Assembly: GCF_040732315.1 (NCBI RefSeq)
Contig: NZ_CP160388.1
Coordinates: 186,001-250,000, forward strand
Direction: 5' to 3'
Length of the DNA stretch: 64,000 nucleotides
Source of the DNA: Oryzisolibacter sp. LB2S
GTDB lineage: Bacteria; Pseudomonadota; Gammaproteobacteria; Burkholderiales; Burkholderiaceae_C
Part shown: piece by piece, positions 47,681 to 56,320 of the stretch
How the letters are laid out: every line of letters starts with the position of its first letter
Position numbering within the stretch: position 1 is the first letter of the stretch
Translations under genes and position numbers: made by a program
Notes under the pieces: generated by a model
The model's database searches: none
Seen by the model: only the letters and a program-made list of their open reading frames with translations
Told to the model about the DNA's origin: nothing

Positions 47681-47702
47681 CCCCCAGTCACGGAGATTTG
47701 CC

Positions 47703-49118
47703 ATGAGAAAACTGATTGCTTCCCTGGCTCTGGGCCTGGGCCTGCTGATGGGCGGCGGCGCCGCCCTGGCGCAGGCGCCCGCCACGACCGAACCGGTGGC
47801 CGAGGCGGCCGCCGCCGCACCCGCACCCGATGCGGCGCCCGCCGCAGCCCCGGCCCCCGCCGCCGAGGCCGCGCCGGCCGAGGCCCCCGCGCCCAAGATC
47901 GACTCGGGCGACACGGCGTGGATGCTCACCTCCACGCTGCTCGTGATCCTCATGATCATCCCGGGCCTGGCCCTGTTCTACGGCGGCCTGGGCCGCGCCA
48001 AGAACATGCTGTCGGTGCTGATGCAGGTGTTCGTGGTGTTCTCGCTGGTGTCGCTGCTGTGGGCCCTCTACGGCTACAGCCTGGCGTTCTCGGGCGAGGG
48101 CAAGTTCTACGGCGACTTCGCCAAGGTCTTCCTCAAGGGCGTGAGCATGGAGACCTTTGGCGCGCTGCCGACCATCCCCGAATACGTGTTCCTCGCCTTC
48201 CAGGGCACGTTCGCGGCCATCACCGTGGCGCTGGTCGTGGGCTCGTTTGCCGAGCGCATGCGCTTCTCGGCCGTGCTCATCTTCGCCCTGCTGTGGTTTA
48301 CCTTCAGCTACGTGCCCATGGCCCACATCGTCTGGGGCGGCGGCCTGCTCGGGGCTGACGGCGCGCTCGACTTCGCGGGCGGCACCGTGGTGCACATCAA
48401 CTCCGGTATCGCCGGCCTGGTGGGCGCCTACATGGTGGGCAAGCGCATTGGCTTCGGCCGCGAGGCGTTCACCCCGCACTCGCTGACGCTGACCATGGTC
48501 GGTGCGTCGCTGCTGTGGGTGGGCTGGTTCGGCTTCAACGCCGGCTCCGCCGGTGCCGCCAACGCTGCCGCGGGCCTGGCCTTCGTCAACACCGTGCTGG
48601 CCACGGCCGCCGCGACGCTGAGCTGGAGCGCCGGCGAGGCGCTGCACAAGGGCAAGGCCTCGATGCTGGGCGCGGCCTCGGGCGCCGTCGCCGGCCTGGT
48701 GGCCGTGACGCCCGCCGCCGGCTTCGTCGGTCCCATGGGCGCCATCGTCATCGGTCTGATCGCCGGCCTGGTCTGCCTCTGGGGCGTGAGTGGCTTGAAG
48801 CGCATGCTCAAGGTGGACGACGCCTTCGACGTCTTCGGCGTGCATGGCGTGGGCGGCATCGTCGGCGCCATCCTCACCGGCGTGTTCGCGGCCCAGGGCC
48901 TGGGTGGTACCGGCGGCCTCACGCCCGACACCTTCAGCATGGGCGCGCAGGTGTGGATCCAGGTCAAGAGCGTGCTGTTCACCATCGTGTGGTCGGGTGT
49001 GGTGTCCTTCATCGCCTACAAGATCGCCGACCTGATCGTGGGCCTGCGCGTCTCCGAGGAGGACGAGCGCCAGGGCCTGGACATCACTGCCCACGGCGAG
49101 ACGGCCTACCACCGCTGA
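47703..49118 (+). CDS. amtB: Ammonium transporter
   Basis: 471 residues. A signal peptide (MRKLIASLALGLGLLMGGGA) and an Ala/Pro-rich periplasmic linker precede eleven membrane helices. The AMT family marks include DTAWMLTSTLLVILMIIPGL, ALFYGGLGRAKN, and the twin pore histidines in VHINSGIAG and DVFGVHGVGG. The cytosolic tail ends AYHR. It conducts ammonium/ammonia and is gated by the upstream GlnK. A strong terminator follows at 49152. Confidence 0.95.
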   Translation: MRKLIASLALGLGLLMGGGAALAQAPATTEPVAEAAAAAPAPDAAPAAAPAPAAEAAPAEAPAPKIDSGDTAWMLTSTLLVILMIIPGLALFYGGLGRAKNMLSVLMQVFVVFSLVSLLWALYGYSLAFSGEGKFYGDFAKVFLKGVSMETFGALPTIPEYVFLAFQGTFAAITVALVVGSFAERMRFSAVLIFALLWFTFSYVPMAHIVWGGGLLGADGALDFAGGTVVHINSGIAGLVGAYMVGKRIGFGREAFTPHSLTLTMVGASLLWVGWFGFNAGSAGAANAAAGLAFVNTVLATAAATLSWSAGEALHKGKASMLGAASGAVAGLVAVTPAAGFVGPMGAIVIGLIAGLVCLWGVSGLKRMLKVDDAFDVFGVHGVGGIVGAILTGVFAAQGLGGTGGLTPDTFSMGAQVWIQVKSVLFTIVWSGVVSFIAYKIADLIVGLRVSEEDERQGLDITAHGETAYHR

Positions 49119-49151
49119 GTCACACCGACCAACCTACCCTCCAAGGTGTTT

Positions 49152-49178
49152 GGGCCCGCTCCATGCGGGCCCTTTTTT
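49152..49178 (+). terminator. Rho-independent terminator of the porin-glnK-amtB operon
   Basis: GGGCCCGC-TCCAT-GCGGGCCC followed by TTTTTT. Perfect 8-bp stem, 33 bp after the amtB stop. Confidence 0.95.
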
Positions 49179-49270
49179 CGCCCAGCGCCGCCGTGTTCAC
49201 GCCCGGCGTTCAAAAAAATCAAAACCGCCCGGGGCGTCGTTTCGGGGCTGCGGCAGTACCATCGCCCCCC

Positions 49271-50392
49271 ATGCAAGCCGCCCTCAGCCAGATCATCGAC
49301 CGCGTGCGCGACAGCGCCGCGCGCCATGCCCCGCTGCGCATCTGCGGCGGTGGCACCAAGGACTTTCACGGCCCGGGCGCGCCGCACCATGTGGGCGAGC
49401 GGCTGGAGATGCGGCAGCTGGCGGGCATCGTGAGCTACGAGCCCAGCGAGCTTGTGGTCACGGCCCTGGCGGGCACGCCGCTGGCCGAGCTGGAGGCGCT
49501 GCTCGCCCAGCATGGCCAGAGCCTGCCTTTCGAGCCGCCGCGCTTTGCCAGGGGCGGCGCAGCCGTGGGCACCGTGGGCGGCATGGTTGCGGCCGGCCTG
49601 TCGGGCCCGGCGCGCGCCAGCGTGGGCGCGGTGCGCGACTACGTGCTCGGCGTGGAGATCATCAACGGCCGTGGCGAGCTGCTGCGCTTTGGTGGCCAGG
49701 TCATGAAGAACGTGGCCGGCTACGACGTCTCGCGCCTCATGGCCGGCAGCTGGGGGCAGCTGGGCATCCTCACCGAGGTCAGCCTCAAGGTGCTGCCCGT
49801 GCCGCCGGCCGAGGCCACGCTGCGCTTTGACTGCGACCAGGTCGAGGCGCTCGCGCGCCTGAACGCCTGGGGCGCAAAGCCCTTGCCGCTCAACGCCAGC
49901 TGCTGGGTCGAGGAGGGCGGCCAGGGTCGGCTCTACGTGCGCCTGCGCGGCGCGCGCGCGGCCGTCGATGCCGCCTGCCGCGGCATGGGCGGCGAGCTGC
50001 AGGACGCGCCCAACGTGCCGGACGACTGGCAGGCCTGCCGCGACCAGCGTCTGCCCTGGTTCACGCAGCGTGCGCCGCAGCACGCGCTGTGGCGCCTCTC
50101 GCTGCCGCAGACCGCGCCCGCGCTGGTGCTGCCGGCGGGTGTGGCGGCGCCGCTCATCGAATGGCATGGCGGTCTGCGCTGGGTGCAGGCCGCGCCGGAG
50201 CAGGGCGCGGCGCTGCGCCAGCTGGCCGCGCAGGTCGGTGGAAGTGCTTCTCTTTTCGTAGCTTCCGGCGCCCAGCAGAATGGCGATGGGGCCGGTTTTG
50301 ATCTTGGTTCTGCGGCCCTGGTCGGCATCCACAGACGGCTCAAGGACGCGTTCGATCCGGCCGGCATCTTCAACCCCGGCCGACTGCTGTAA
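49271..50392 (+). CDS. glcE: Glycolate oxidase FAD-binding subunit GlcE with repeat-derived insert
   Basis: 373 residues. The FAD-binding VAO/PCMH domain shows RICGGGTKDF, FEPPRFARGGAAVGTVGGMV and VMKNVAGYDVSRLMAGSWGQLG. It ends DPAGIFNPGRLL, as in GlcD/GlcE proteins. GlcE works with GlcD and GlcF to oxidise glycolate to glyoxylate at the membrane. glcF follows 73 bp downstream, but the preceding gene is amtB, so glcD is not in its usual place. Residues encoded by 50251-50303 (LFVASGAQQNGDGAGFDL) come from a GATAGCT-family repeat read in frame. Confidence 0.92.
   Translation: MQAALSQIIDRVRDSAARHAPLRICGGGTKDFHGPGAPHHVGERLEMRQLAGIVSYEPSELVVTALAGTPLAELEALLAQHGQSLPFEPPRFARGGAAVGTVGGMVAAGLSGPARASVGAVRDYVLGVEIINGRGELLRFGGQVMKNVAGYDVSRLMAGSWGQLGILTEVSLKVLPVPPAEATLRFDCDQVEALARLNAWGAKPLPLNASCWVEEGGQGRLYVRLRGARAAVDAACRGMGGELQDAPNVPDDWQACRDQRLPWFTQRAPQHALWRLSLPQTAPALVLPAGVAAPLIEWHGGLRWVQAAPEQGAALRQLAAQVGGSASLFVASGAQQNGDGAGFDLGSAALVGIHRRLKDAFDPAGIFNPGRLL
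50251..50303 (+). repeat. GATAGCT-family repeat, copy 7, inside glcE
   Basis: TCTTTTCGTAGCTTCCGGCG then CCCAGCAGAATGGCGATGGG and GCCGGTTTTGATC. It is diverged from the other copies but keeps TAGCT, GGCGC, a GGC(C)GGTTTT end and AT-rich flanks. It is translated within the C-terminal domain of GlcE. Confidence 0.65.
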
Positions 50393-50465
50393 GCCGGCGC
50401 CCATCGCCACATGCGCGCGCCCGCCCGGCCGGCGCCGCGCGGAGCCATTGAGTTAAGGATTCACC

Positions 50466-51704
50466 ATGCAGACCCAGCTCGCCCCCGAGTACCAGAACAC
50501 CCCCGAGGGCCAGGAGGCCGAGGCCATCCTGCGCAAATGCGTGCACTGCGGCTTTTGCACCGCCACCTGCCCCACCTACCAGTTGCTCGGCGACGAGCTC
50601 GACGGCCCGCGCGGGCGCATCTACCTGATCAAGCAGGTGCTCGAGGGCCAGGCGCCCACGCGCAAGACCCAGCAGCACCTGGATCGGTGCCTGACCTGCC
50701 GCAACTGCGAGAGTACCTGCCCGAGCGGCGTGCAGTACGGCCACCTCGTGGACATAGGCCGCAAGATCGTCGAGGAGAAGGTGCCGCGCCCGCTCGCCGA
50801 ACGTGCGACGCGATGGGTGCTCAAGGAGGGCCTGCCCTCGCCGCTGTTCGCGCCGGCCATGAAGCTGGGCCGCAGCGTGCGCGGTCTGCTGCACGAGCGC
50901 CTGCGCGCCAAGGTGCCTGTGCACCAGGATCCGGGCAGCTGGCCCGCACGCACGCATGCGCGCAAGGTGCTGCTGCTCGAGGGCTGCGTGCAGCCCTCCA
51001 TGGCGCCCAACATCAACCATGCGACGGCGCGTGTGCTCGACGCCGCGGGCATAGAGACCGTGGTCGCGCGCGAGGCCGGCTGCTGCGGCGCCGTCAAGTT
51101 CCACCTGAACGATCAGGAGGGCGGGCTGGCCCAGATGCGCGCCAACATCGACGCCTGGTGGCCGTACATCGAGCGCGGCGAGGTCGAATGCATCGTCATG
51201 AACGCATCGGGCTGCGGCGTCACGGTCAAGGAATATGGCCATTTGCTGCGCCTGGACCCGCAGTACGCCGACAAGGCCGCGCGCGTGAGCGGCCTGACGC
51301 GCGACCTGTCGGAGCTGCTGCCCGACCTGGTGCCGCTGCTCAAGGACCGCGTGCGTCCGGCCGGCCGTGCCTTTGCCTACCACCCGCCCTGCACGCTGCA
51401 GCATGGCCAGAAGCTGCGCGGCGGCGTGGAGCGGCACATGGCGGCGCTGGGCTTTGAGTTGCGCGTGGCGCGTACCGAGTCGCACCTGTGCTGCGGCTCG
51501 GCCGGCACCTACTCGGTGCTCAACCACGAGATCTCCCACCAGCTGCGCGACCGCAAGCTCGGCGTGCTCGGCGCGGCCTTTGCCGAGGAGCCGCCCGCGG
51601 CGATTCTGTCGGCCAACATGGGCTGCATCACCCACCTGCAAAGCGGCACCGAGATCCCCGTGCGCCACTGGATCGAGCTGCTGGACGAGGCATTGCTGGC
51701 ATGA
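50466..51704 (+). CDS. glcF: Glycolate oxidase iron-sulfur subunit GlcF
   Basis: 412 residues. Two 4Fe-4S ferredoxin motifs (CVHCGFCTATCPTYQ and CLTCRNCESTCPSGV) are followed by two CCG-type domains (EAGCCGAVKFHL, and CCGSAGTYSVLNHEIS near the end). It carries electrons from the flavin subunits to the quinone pool. It follows glcE and is followed, 52 bp on, by the ProQ-family gene. Confidence 0.95.
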   Translation: MQTQLAPEYQNTPEGQEAEAILRKCVHCGFCTATCPTYQLLGDELDGPRGRIYLIKQVLEGQAPTRKTQQHLDRCLTCRNCESTCPSGVQYGHLVDIGRKIVEEKVPRPLAERATRWVLKEGLPSPLFAPAMKLGRSVRGLLHERLRAKVPVHQDPGSWPARTHARKVLLLEGCVQPSMAPNINHATARVLDAAGIETVVAREAGCCGAVKFHLNDQEGGLAQMRANIDAWWPYIERGEVECIVMNASGCGVTVKEYGHLLRLDPQYADKAARVSGLTRDLSELLPDLVPLLKDRVRPAGRAFAYHPPCTLQHGQKLRGGVERHMAALGFELRVARTESHLCCGSAGTYSVLNHEISHQLRDRKLGVLGAAFAEEPPAAILSANMGCITHLQSGTEIPVRHWIELLDEALLA

Positions 51705-51756
51705 TGGCGGGTTTTGACCCGCCGCGCGCTAGCTGCCATGCCGCGCGCCATTGAGC

Positions 51757-52599
51757 ATGAACGACAACGTCACCTCCGACCAAGTCACGCAGCAGGCCAG
51801 CGCCGAGGCTGCATCGTCCACCCCCGCCATCGCTCCCGTGGCAGACGCCGCGCCGCAGGCCGCCGAGCCGGGCCGGCCCGCAGGGCGCCGTGGTGGCCGT
51901 GGTGGCCGTGGTGGGCGCCGCCGTGGCGGCGAGCGCCGTGAACCGGCCGCGCAGGACGGTCAGGCCACCCCCGCGCCGGAGAAGACCGGCGCAGCCCGCC
52001 CCCAGCCGCGCCGCACCCACCTGCTGCTCGAGCAGCTCGCGGCCTGGTATCCGCAGCTCTTTGGCGCGCAGTTCCTGCCGCTCAAGCGCGGCATCTTCCA
52101 CGACCTGATGGCCGCCCATGGCGAGGCCATCGACAAGGACGCGCTCAAGCTCGCGCTCTCCATCCACACGCGCTCCACGCGCTACCTGAACGCCGTGGCC
52201 CAGGGCATGAAGCGCCACGACCTGCAGGGCCAGCCCGTGGAGGACATGGCGCCCGAGCATGTGCACCACGCGCTGCTGGAGGTGTTTCGCCGGCGCAAGC
52301 CGCGCGAGGGCGAGGACCTTGCGGCCACGCTGCGCCGGCGCATCGCCCAGGCCTTCGAGGCCTCGGGCCTCACGCGCGAGGCCTATGACGCCCTCGTGCG
52401 CGGCCGCGACGAGCGCGCCAACGCCCTGCTCGACGAGGCCTTTGCCGAGGTCGCCGAACGCGACGCCCGCGCCGAGGCCCTGGCGCGCGCCTTTGAGGCC
52501 AGCGGCGCCACGCCCGCGCAGTTCGCCGACATGTACGGCATGGATGTGCACGCCGTGCAGCGCGCGCTGGCACGCGCGCGCCAGCTGCGCGGCGCCTGA
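51757..52599 (+). CDS. ProQ/FinO-family RNA chaperone with RGG-rich N-terminus
   Basis: 280 residues. The N-terminus is Ala/Pro-rich and then strongly basic with RGG repeats (RRGGRGGRGGRRRGGERR), which should bind RNA non-specifically. The ProQ/FinO domain follows (LAAWYPQLFGAQFLPLKRGI, LALSIHTRSTRYLNAVAQG). A long helical tail rich in Glu/Ala/Arg closes it. ProQ proteins bind structured RNA 3' ends and sRNAs. A TTG at 51751 would add two residues. About 500 bp without a gene follows. Confidence 0.88.
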   Translation: MNDNVTSDQVTQQASAEAASSTPAIAPVADAAPQAAEPGRPAGRRGGRGGRGGRRRGGERREPAAQDGQATPAPEKTGAARPQPRRTHLLLEQLAAWYPQLFGAQFLPLKRGIFHDLMAAHGEAIDKDALKLALSIHTRSTRYLNAVAQGMKRHDLQGQPVEDMAPEHVHHALLEVFRRRKPREGEDLAATLRRRIAQAFEASGLTREAYDALVRGRDERANALLDEAFAEVAERDARAEALARAFEASGATPAQFADMYGMDVHAVQRALARARQLRGA

Positions 52600-52946
52600 C
52601 GCTGGTCGGAGCACGCCATTGGGCTGGGTAACGGCGCGCTGACGCTGCTGTTCGCCGTCGACGCCCAAGTGCGTGGCGGCCAATCGCTTGAGTGGCGCCG
52701 ACGGCCATGGGTTGGACGTGGTTCACGCTGTTCGTGACCATCGCCGCAGTGCCCTTGGGGCGCTGCAAACCCCGGCCGATGCGCGAACGTCAATATGAAC
52801 ATCAATCGGGCCGCTTGGCGCGCGTTGGCGCCATGTGTTTCGTCCGGGGCTTCCTGTTGCTCCCCCTCTGCCCTCGAGAAGGCGACGCCTCGAGTGCATC
52901 TGAGTCGGTTCAGAGATCGCATCAACGGTGAGTAGTAGCGCGCAGC

Positions 52947-52983
52947 AATTTGTCGGAATTTTTTACGAGTCAGTCGACAAATT
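52947..52983. promoter_or_regulatory. AATTTGTCG...CGACAAATT palindrome, candidate enhancer site
   Basis: Perfect 9-bp inverted repeat (52947-52955 and 52975-52983) with a 19-nt spacer, centred about 66 bp before the -24 box of the sigma-54 promoter. That distance suits a dimeric sigma-54 activator such as PrsR, which controls PEP-CTERM genes in several bacteria. Confidence 0.55.
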
Positions 52984-53028
52984 ACGTATCAACAAGAAAA
53001 AACTCAATGAAATCAACGATATTAATAT

Positions 53029-53044
53029 TTGGCACGAATTGTGC
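53029..53044 (+). promoter_or_regulatory. Sigma-54 promoter of the PEP-CTERM gene
   Basis: TTGGCACGAATTGTGC: GG at 53031-53032 and GC at 53043-53044, ten bases apart, exact TGGCACG. The start would be near 53056, 42 bp before the ATG. Confidence 0.85.
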
Positions 53045-53097
53045 TTTTGGACTTTCGGGTGTCAACCAATTGTCAACGTCACCTGAAAGGAATCGAT

Positions 53098-53862
53098 ATG
53101 ACCAAGAGACTTGTTTCAATGGCCGCTGCGGTTTTGATGACGCTCGGCACATCGGCGTATGCGGGTACATTTGTCAACGGAGGCTTCGAGGACGGCAACC
53201 TCGGCGGCTGGACCGGTGGTGGTGGTACCTGGTCTGGGAGCCCCGCAGCACCGGTCAACCCTGCCGTCTATAACGGTGGCACGCCCAACAACACCATCAT
53301 GAGTGGCGGGACTGATCCTTACACTGGCGCAAACCGGGTCTATACCGGCAACTATTCGGTGCGGGTGAATGACAGCATCAACAACTACTCGGTCTCGACC
53401 CTGCGTCAGTCGGTGACCAACTACACGGACAACAGCATCTTTTTTGCCTGGAATGCGGTGCTGGAGGCCTCCCATGGCCTGAGCGACTCCGACTACTTCT
53501 CTCTCACCCTGAGGGATGACACGACTGGCACGGACCTGGTGAGCCGTGCCTATAGCTCTGCCGGGGCCATTGGCTCGGGCACTTCGGGCGTGACCTGGAC
53601 CAACTACAGTGGTTGGTACTCCTCTGGCTGGGTCGTGGAGCAGATTGACCTTCTTGCGCTGAACGCGGTGGGCCATGACTTCACGTTGACGCTGCTGGCC
53701 TCGGATTGCCCCTATGGCGGCCATGCCGGCTATGTCTATCTCGACGGCTTCGGCTCCGTCGTTCCGCCCAACGACGTGCCAGAGCCCGGCTCGCTGGCCC
53801 TGCTGGGTCTTGGTTTTGCAGGGTTGGTCGCCGCACGCCAACGCCAGAAGAAGGCTGCCTGA
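53098..53862 (+). CDS. PEP-CTERM sorting-domain protein
   Basis: 254 residues. A signal peptide (MTKRLVSMAAAVLMTLGTSA, cleavage near AYA) precedes a mature Gly/Ser/Thr/Asn-rich beta domain that starts TFVNGGFEDGNLGGWT. The C-terminal sorting signal has VPEPGSLALLGLGFAGLVAA and a basic tail RQRQKKAA. Exosortase cuts at PEP and the protein is exported, usually with exopolysaccharide. GAAAGGA precedes the ATG. Base composition is lower in GC than its neighbours. No exosortase gene is in the window. Confidence 0.93.
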   Translation: MTKRLVSMAAAVLMTLGTSAYAGTFVNGGFEDGNLGGWTGGGGTWSGSPAAPVNPAVYNGGTPNNTIMSGGTDPYTGANRVYTGNYSVRVNDSINNYSVSTLRQSVTNYTDNSIFFAWNAVLEASHGLSDSDYFSLTLRDDTTGTDLVSRAYSSAGAIGSGTSGVTWTNYSGWYSSGWVVEQIDLLALNAVGHDFTLTLLASDCPYGGHAGYVYLDGFGSVVPPNDVPEPGSLALLGLGFAGLVAARQRQKKAA

Positions 53863-53922
53863 TTCGAAGGCTGCCTGATTCGAGTGCGCCGCCCAGGCAT
53901 GCCGGGCGGTGTGCAAGCCAAG

Positions 53923-53945
53923 GGCCGCAGTCTTGCGGCCTTTTT
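53923..53945 (+). terminator. Rho-independent terminator of the PEP-CTERM gene
   Basis: GGCCGCA-GTCT-TGCGGCC followed by TTTTT. A second stem (CCGCCC...GGGCGG, about 53889-53909) lies just before it. Confidence 0.9.
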
Positions 53946-53968
53946 GCTTTGGCGCGCCTCTCAATCGA

Positions 53969-54844
53969 TCAACGATTTTCCAGGCTTGCCCACAGCGCGG
54001 CCAGCACGATGAGCGCGCCGCCGGCGAGCGTGCGCGCGTGCAGCTCGGCCGCGCCCAGCAGTACCGAGGACAGGCTCGCAAACAGCACCTCCGACAGCAT
54101 CACCACCCCGGTGATGGCCGTGGGCAGCCGCGCCGCACCGTATTGCAGCGCCCAGTTGCCCAGCATCAGCAGCAGGGCCAGTGCCACGGCCACGGCGGCC
54201 CAGCGCGGGTCGAAGGCCGGGAAGGCCGGCACCACGCCGAGGGCCGCGCCGGCGCCGGCCCCGACCCAGCCCAGCAGCATGCAGCCGGCAAACATGGCCA
54301 GCATGCGCGCGGGGCCGGGCACGGCGTGCAGGCGGCGCAGCAGCACATTGGTCATGGCAAAGGTCAGCCCGCCGATGAGGGCCAGCCCGTCGGCCAGCGA
54401 CAGGTTGGCCAGCAGGCTGCCCGGGCTGGCTCCCGCCGGCAGCAGCACCAGAGCCACGCCGCCAAAGGCCAGCGCCAGGCGCGCCAGCGCGGCCGGCGTG
54501 GGACGCTCGCCCAGCAGGCGCCAGGCCAGCAGCACCAGCCAGGCGGGCATGAGGTAGAACAACAGCACCACGCGCACCACGTCGCCCACCGTGACGGCCC
54601 AGTTGAAGGCCATGTTGTTCACGCCCGAGTTCAGCGCCAGCAGCCACAGCCCGGGCTGGGCGAGCAGCGCGCGCAGGCTGTCCGGGCGCGCCAGCAGCAT
54701 CAGCGCGCACACCAGCGTGTACATGAGCGCCGTGGCCCACAGCGGGTGCAGGCCCGCGGCCTGCATCTGGCGAAAGGGCCACCAGGACAGGCCCCAGAGA
54801 AAGGCGTTGCACAGCAGCGCGAAGACGGGCAGGGGGGATTGCAT
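53969..54844 (-). CDS. EamA/DMT-family transporter
   Basis: 291 residues with ten predicted membrane helices in two EamA repeats (LLCNAFLWGLSWWPFR at the start of the first; GLALIGGLTFAMTNVLLRRL at the start of the second). Members export amino acids or other small metabolites. I chose the ATG at 54844. A TTG at 54859 would add MKAFF, but those codons lie in a GATAGCT repeat. The gene is downstream of lplT on the same strand and converges with the PEP-CTERM gene. Confidence 0.87.
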   Translation of the reverse strand: MQSPLPVFALLCNAFLWGLSWWPFRQMQAAGLHPLWATALMYTLVCALMLLARPDSLRALLAQPGLWLLALNSGVNNMAFNWAVTVGDVVRVVLLFYLMPAWLVLLAWRLLGERPTPAALARLALAFGGVALVLLPAGASPGSLLANLSLADGLALIGGLTFAMTNVLLRRLHAVPGPARMLAMFAGCMLLGWVGAGAGAALGVVPAFPAFDPRWAAVAVALALLLMLGNWALQYGAARLPTAITGVVMLSEVLFASLSSVLLGAAELHARTLAGGALIVLAALWASLENR

Positions 54845-54896
54845 GAAAAAGGCCTTCAACGCCCGCCAGTCAAGCGCCGAAAGCTATCAAAATTGA
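54842..54896 (-). repeat. GATAGCT palindromic repeat, copy 8, between lplT and the EamA gene
   Basis: Minus strand: ATCAATTTTGATAGCTTTCG then GCGCTTGACTGGCGGGCGTT and GAAGGCCTTTTTCATG. The final CATG contributes the EamA start codon. It shares ACTGGCGGGCGTT with copy 4. Confidence 0.85.
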
Positions 54897-54899
54897 TGT

Positions 54900-56177
54900 T
54901 CAGTGATGGTCGCGCCGCGCCATGCGCCGCAGATGCACCATCTCCTTGGGGTGGTGGCGTACGTTGTGCACATGCCAGCGCAGAATGGCCAGCATGACCA
55001 GCGCCACCAGCAGGCCGAAGGCGGTGATGGCGCCATAGGCCGACAGCCCCATCTTGGTGAACAGGCTGTAGAGCACCCCCATGCCCAGGATGGCGGCCTG
55101 CTCGTTGAAGTTCTGCACGGCGATGGAGCGGCCCGCGCCCATGAGGTTGTGGCCGCGGTGCTGCAAGAGCGCATTCATGGGCACGACGAGAAAACCGCCC
55201 AGGCCGCCGAGCACGATGAGGAAGGGCACGGCCAGCCAGATGCTGTGGATGGCGTTCATGAGCATGACCACCAGCCCCATGGCAATGCCCAGCGGCAGCA
55301 CGCGCACCGCATGCTCCAGGCGCATGCGCATGGACGCGAGCACCGCGCCCGCGGCCGTGCCTATGGCCACCACACCCACCAGGGACGAGGCCTGGGTGGT
55401 GTTGTAGCCCAGGGCCACGGCGCTCCAGGCCAGCACGATGTAGCGCAGATTGCCCGAGACGCCCCAGAACAGCGTGGTCGTGGCCAGCGAGATCTGACCG
55501 AGCCGGTCGCGCCACAGGCGCCGGTTGCAGACCCAGAAGTCGGGCAGCAGCGCCATGGGGTTGCGCGGCATGGGGCGCATCGCCACGCCCGTGAGCGGTA
55601 TGCGCAGATTGATGGCCGCGGCCAGCGCATACACGGGCACCAGGGCCATGATGGCGGCCTCGGCCGGCAGGTCAATGCCCAGGTCCAGGCCCGGCAGGTC
55701 CAGCGCGAGCAGCGGCCCGGCGATGTGCGGCGCGACGAGCTGGCCGCCCAGCAGCACGCCGAGGATGATGGAGGTGATGGTCAGCCCCTCGATCCAGCCA
55801 TTGGCCTTGACGAGCTGCGAGGCCGGCAGCAGCTCGGTGAGGATGCCGTACTTGGCCGGCGAGTAGGCCGCTGCGCCCAGGCCCACCACGCCATAGGCCA
55901 GCAGAGGGTGCGAGCCGAACAGCATCATCAGGCAGCCCAGGACCTTGATGGCATTGCTGATGAACATCACGCGCCCCTTGGGCAGGGAGTCGGCGAACGC
56001 CCCCACCCAGGGCGCGAGCACCACGTAGAACAGCGCGAACATGGGCACCAGGGCCGCGCGCTGCCATTCGGGCGCGCCATCGGTGCGCAGCAGCTCCACC
56101 GCGGTCACGAACAAGGCGTTGTCGGCCAGCGAGCTGAAAAACTGCGCCGACATGATGGTGTAGAAACCGCGCTTCAT
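54900..56177 (-). CDS. lplT: Lysophospholipid transporter LplT-like MFS protein
   Basis: 425 residues from [20 protein letters not shown], twelve membrane helices. LplT features include [30 protein letters not shown] and the [12 protein letters not shown] region. It flips 2-acyl-glycerophosphoethanolamine inward for re-acylation, normally with Aas; no aas gene is adjacent here. An upstream in-frame start at 56276 would overlap the alr promoter and is unlikely. Confidence 0.9.
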   Translation of the reverse strand: MKRGFYTIMSAQFFSSLADNALFVTAVELLRTDGAPEWQRAALVPMFALFYVVLAPWVGAFADSLPKGRVMFISNAIKVLGCLMMLFGSHPLLAYGVVGLGAAAYSPAKYGILTELLPASQLVKANGWIEGLTITSIILGVLLGGQLVAPHIAGPLLALDLPGLDLGIDLPAEAAIMALVPVYALAAAINLRIPLTGVAMRPMPRNPMALLPDFWVCNRRLWRDRLGQISLATTTLFWGVSGNLRYIVLAWSAVALGYNTTQASSLVGVVAIGTAAGAVLASMRMRLEHAVRVLPLGIAMGLVVMLMNAIHSIWLAVPFLIVLGGLGGFLVVPMNALLQHRGHNLMGAGRSIAVQNFNEQAAILGMGVLYSLFTKMGLSAYGAITAFGLLVALVMLAILRWHVHNVRHHPKEMVHLRRMARRDHH

Positions 56178-56320
56178 CGGGTGGCTGGTGGCTCCATCGG
56201 CGCGGCCGATGGCTTGTGAGAAATCGAAACACTCCGTGGAGCGACGGGCGGTTATATCACGCAAGGGCGGCGCCACGGTGCCAGAATGCCCATCCTTTGC
56301 CCTGTGGAGGCCCGCGCCGC

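Larger units (their letters stand above)
52600..53097. other. 498-bp gap; GC drops sharply in its right half
   Basis: 52600-52930 shows no credible gene or RNA. From about 52940 the sequence becomes AT-rich and holds a long palindrome (52947-52983) and a sigma-54 promoter (53029-53044) for the PEP-CTERM gene. Confidence 0.6.

Noticed and set aside
54844..54859. Start of the EamA transporter at the TTG giving MKAFF
   Set aside because: Those codons are part of a GATAGCT repeat and lack a ribosome site; the ATG at 54844 is more credible.
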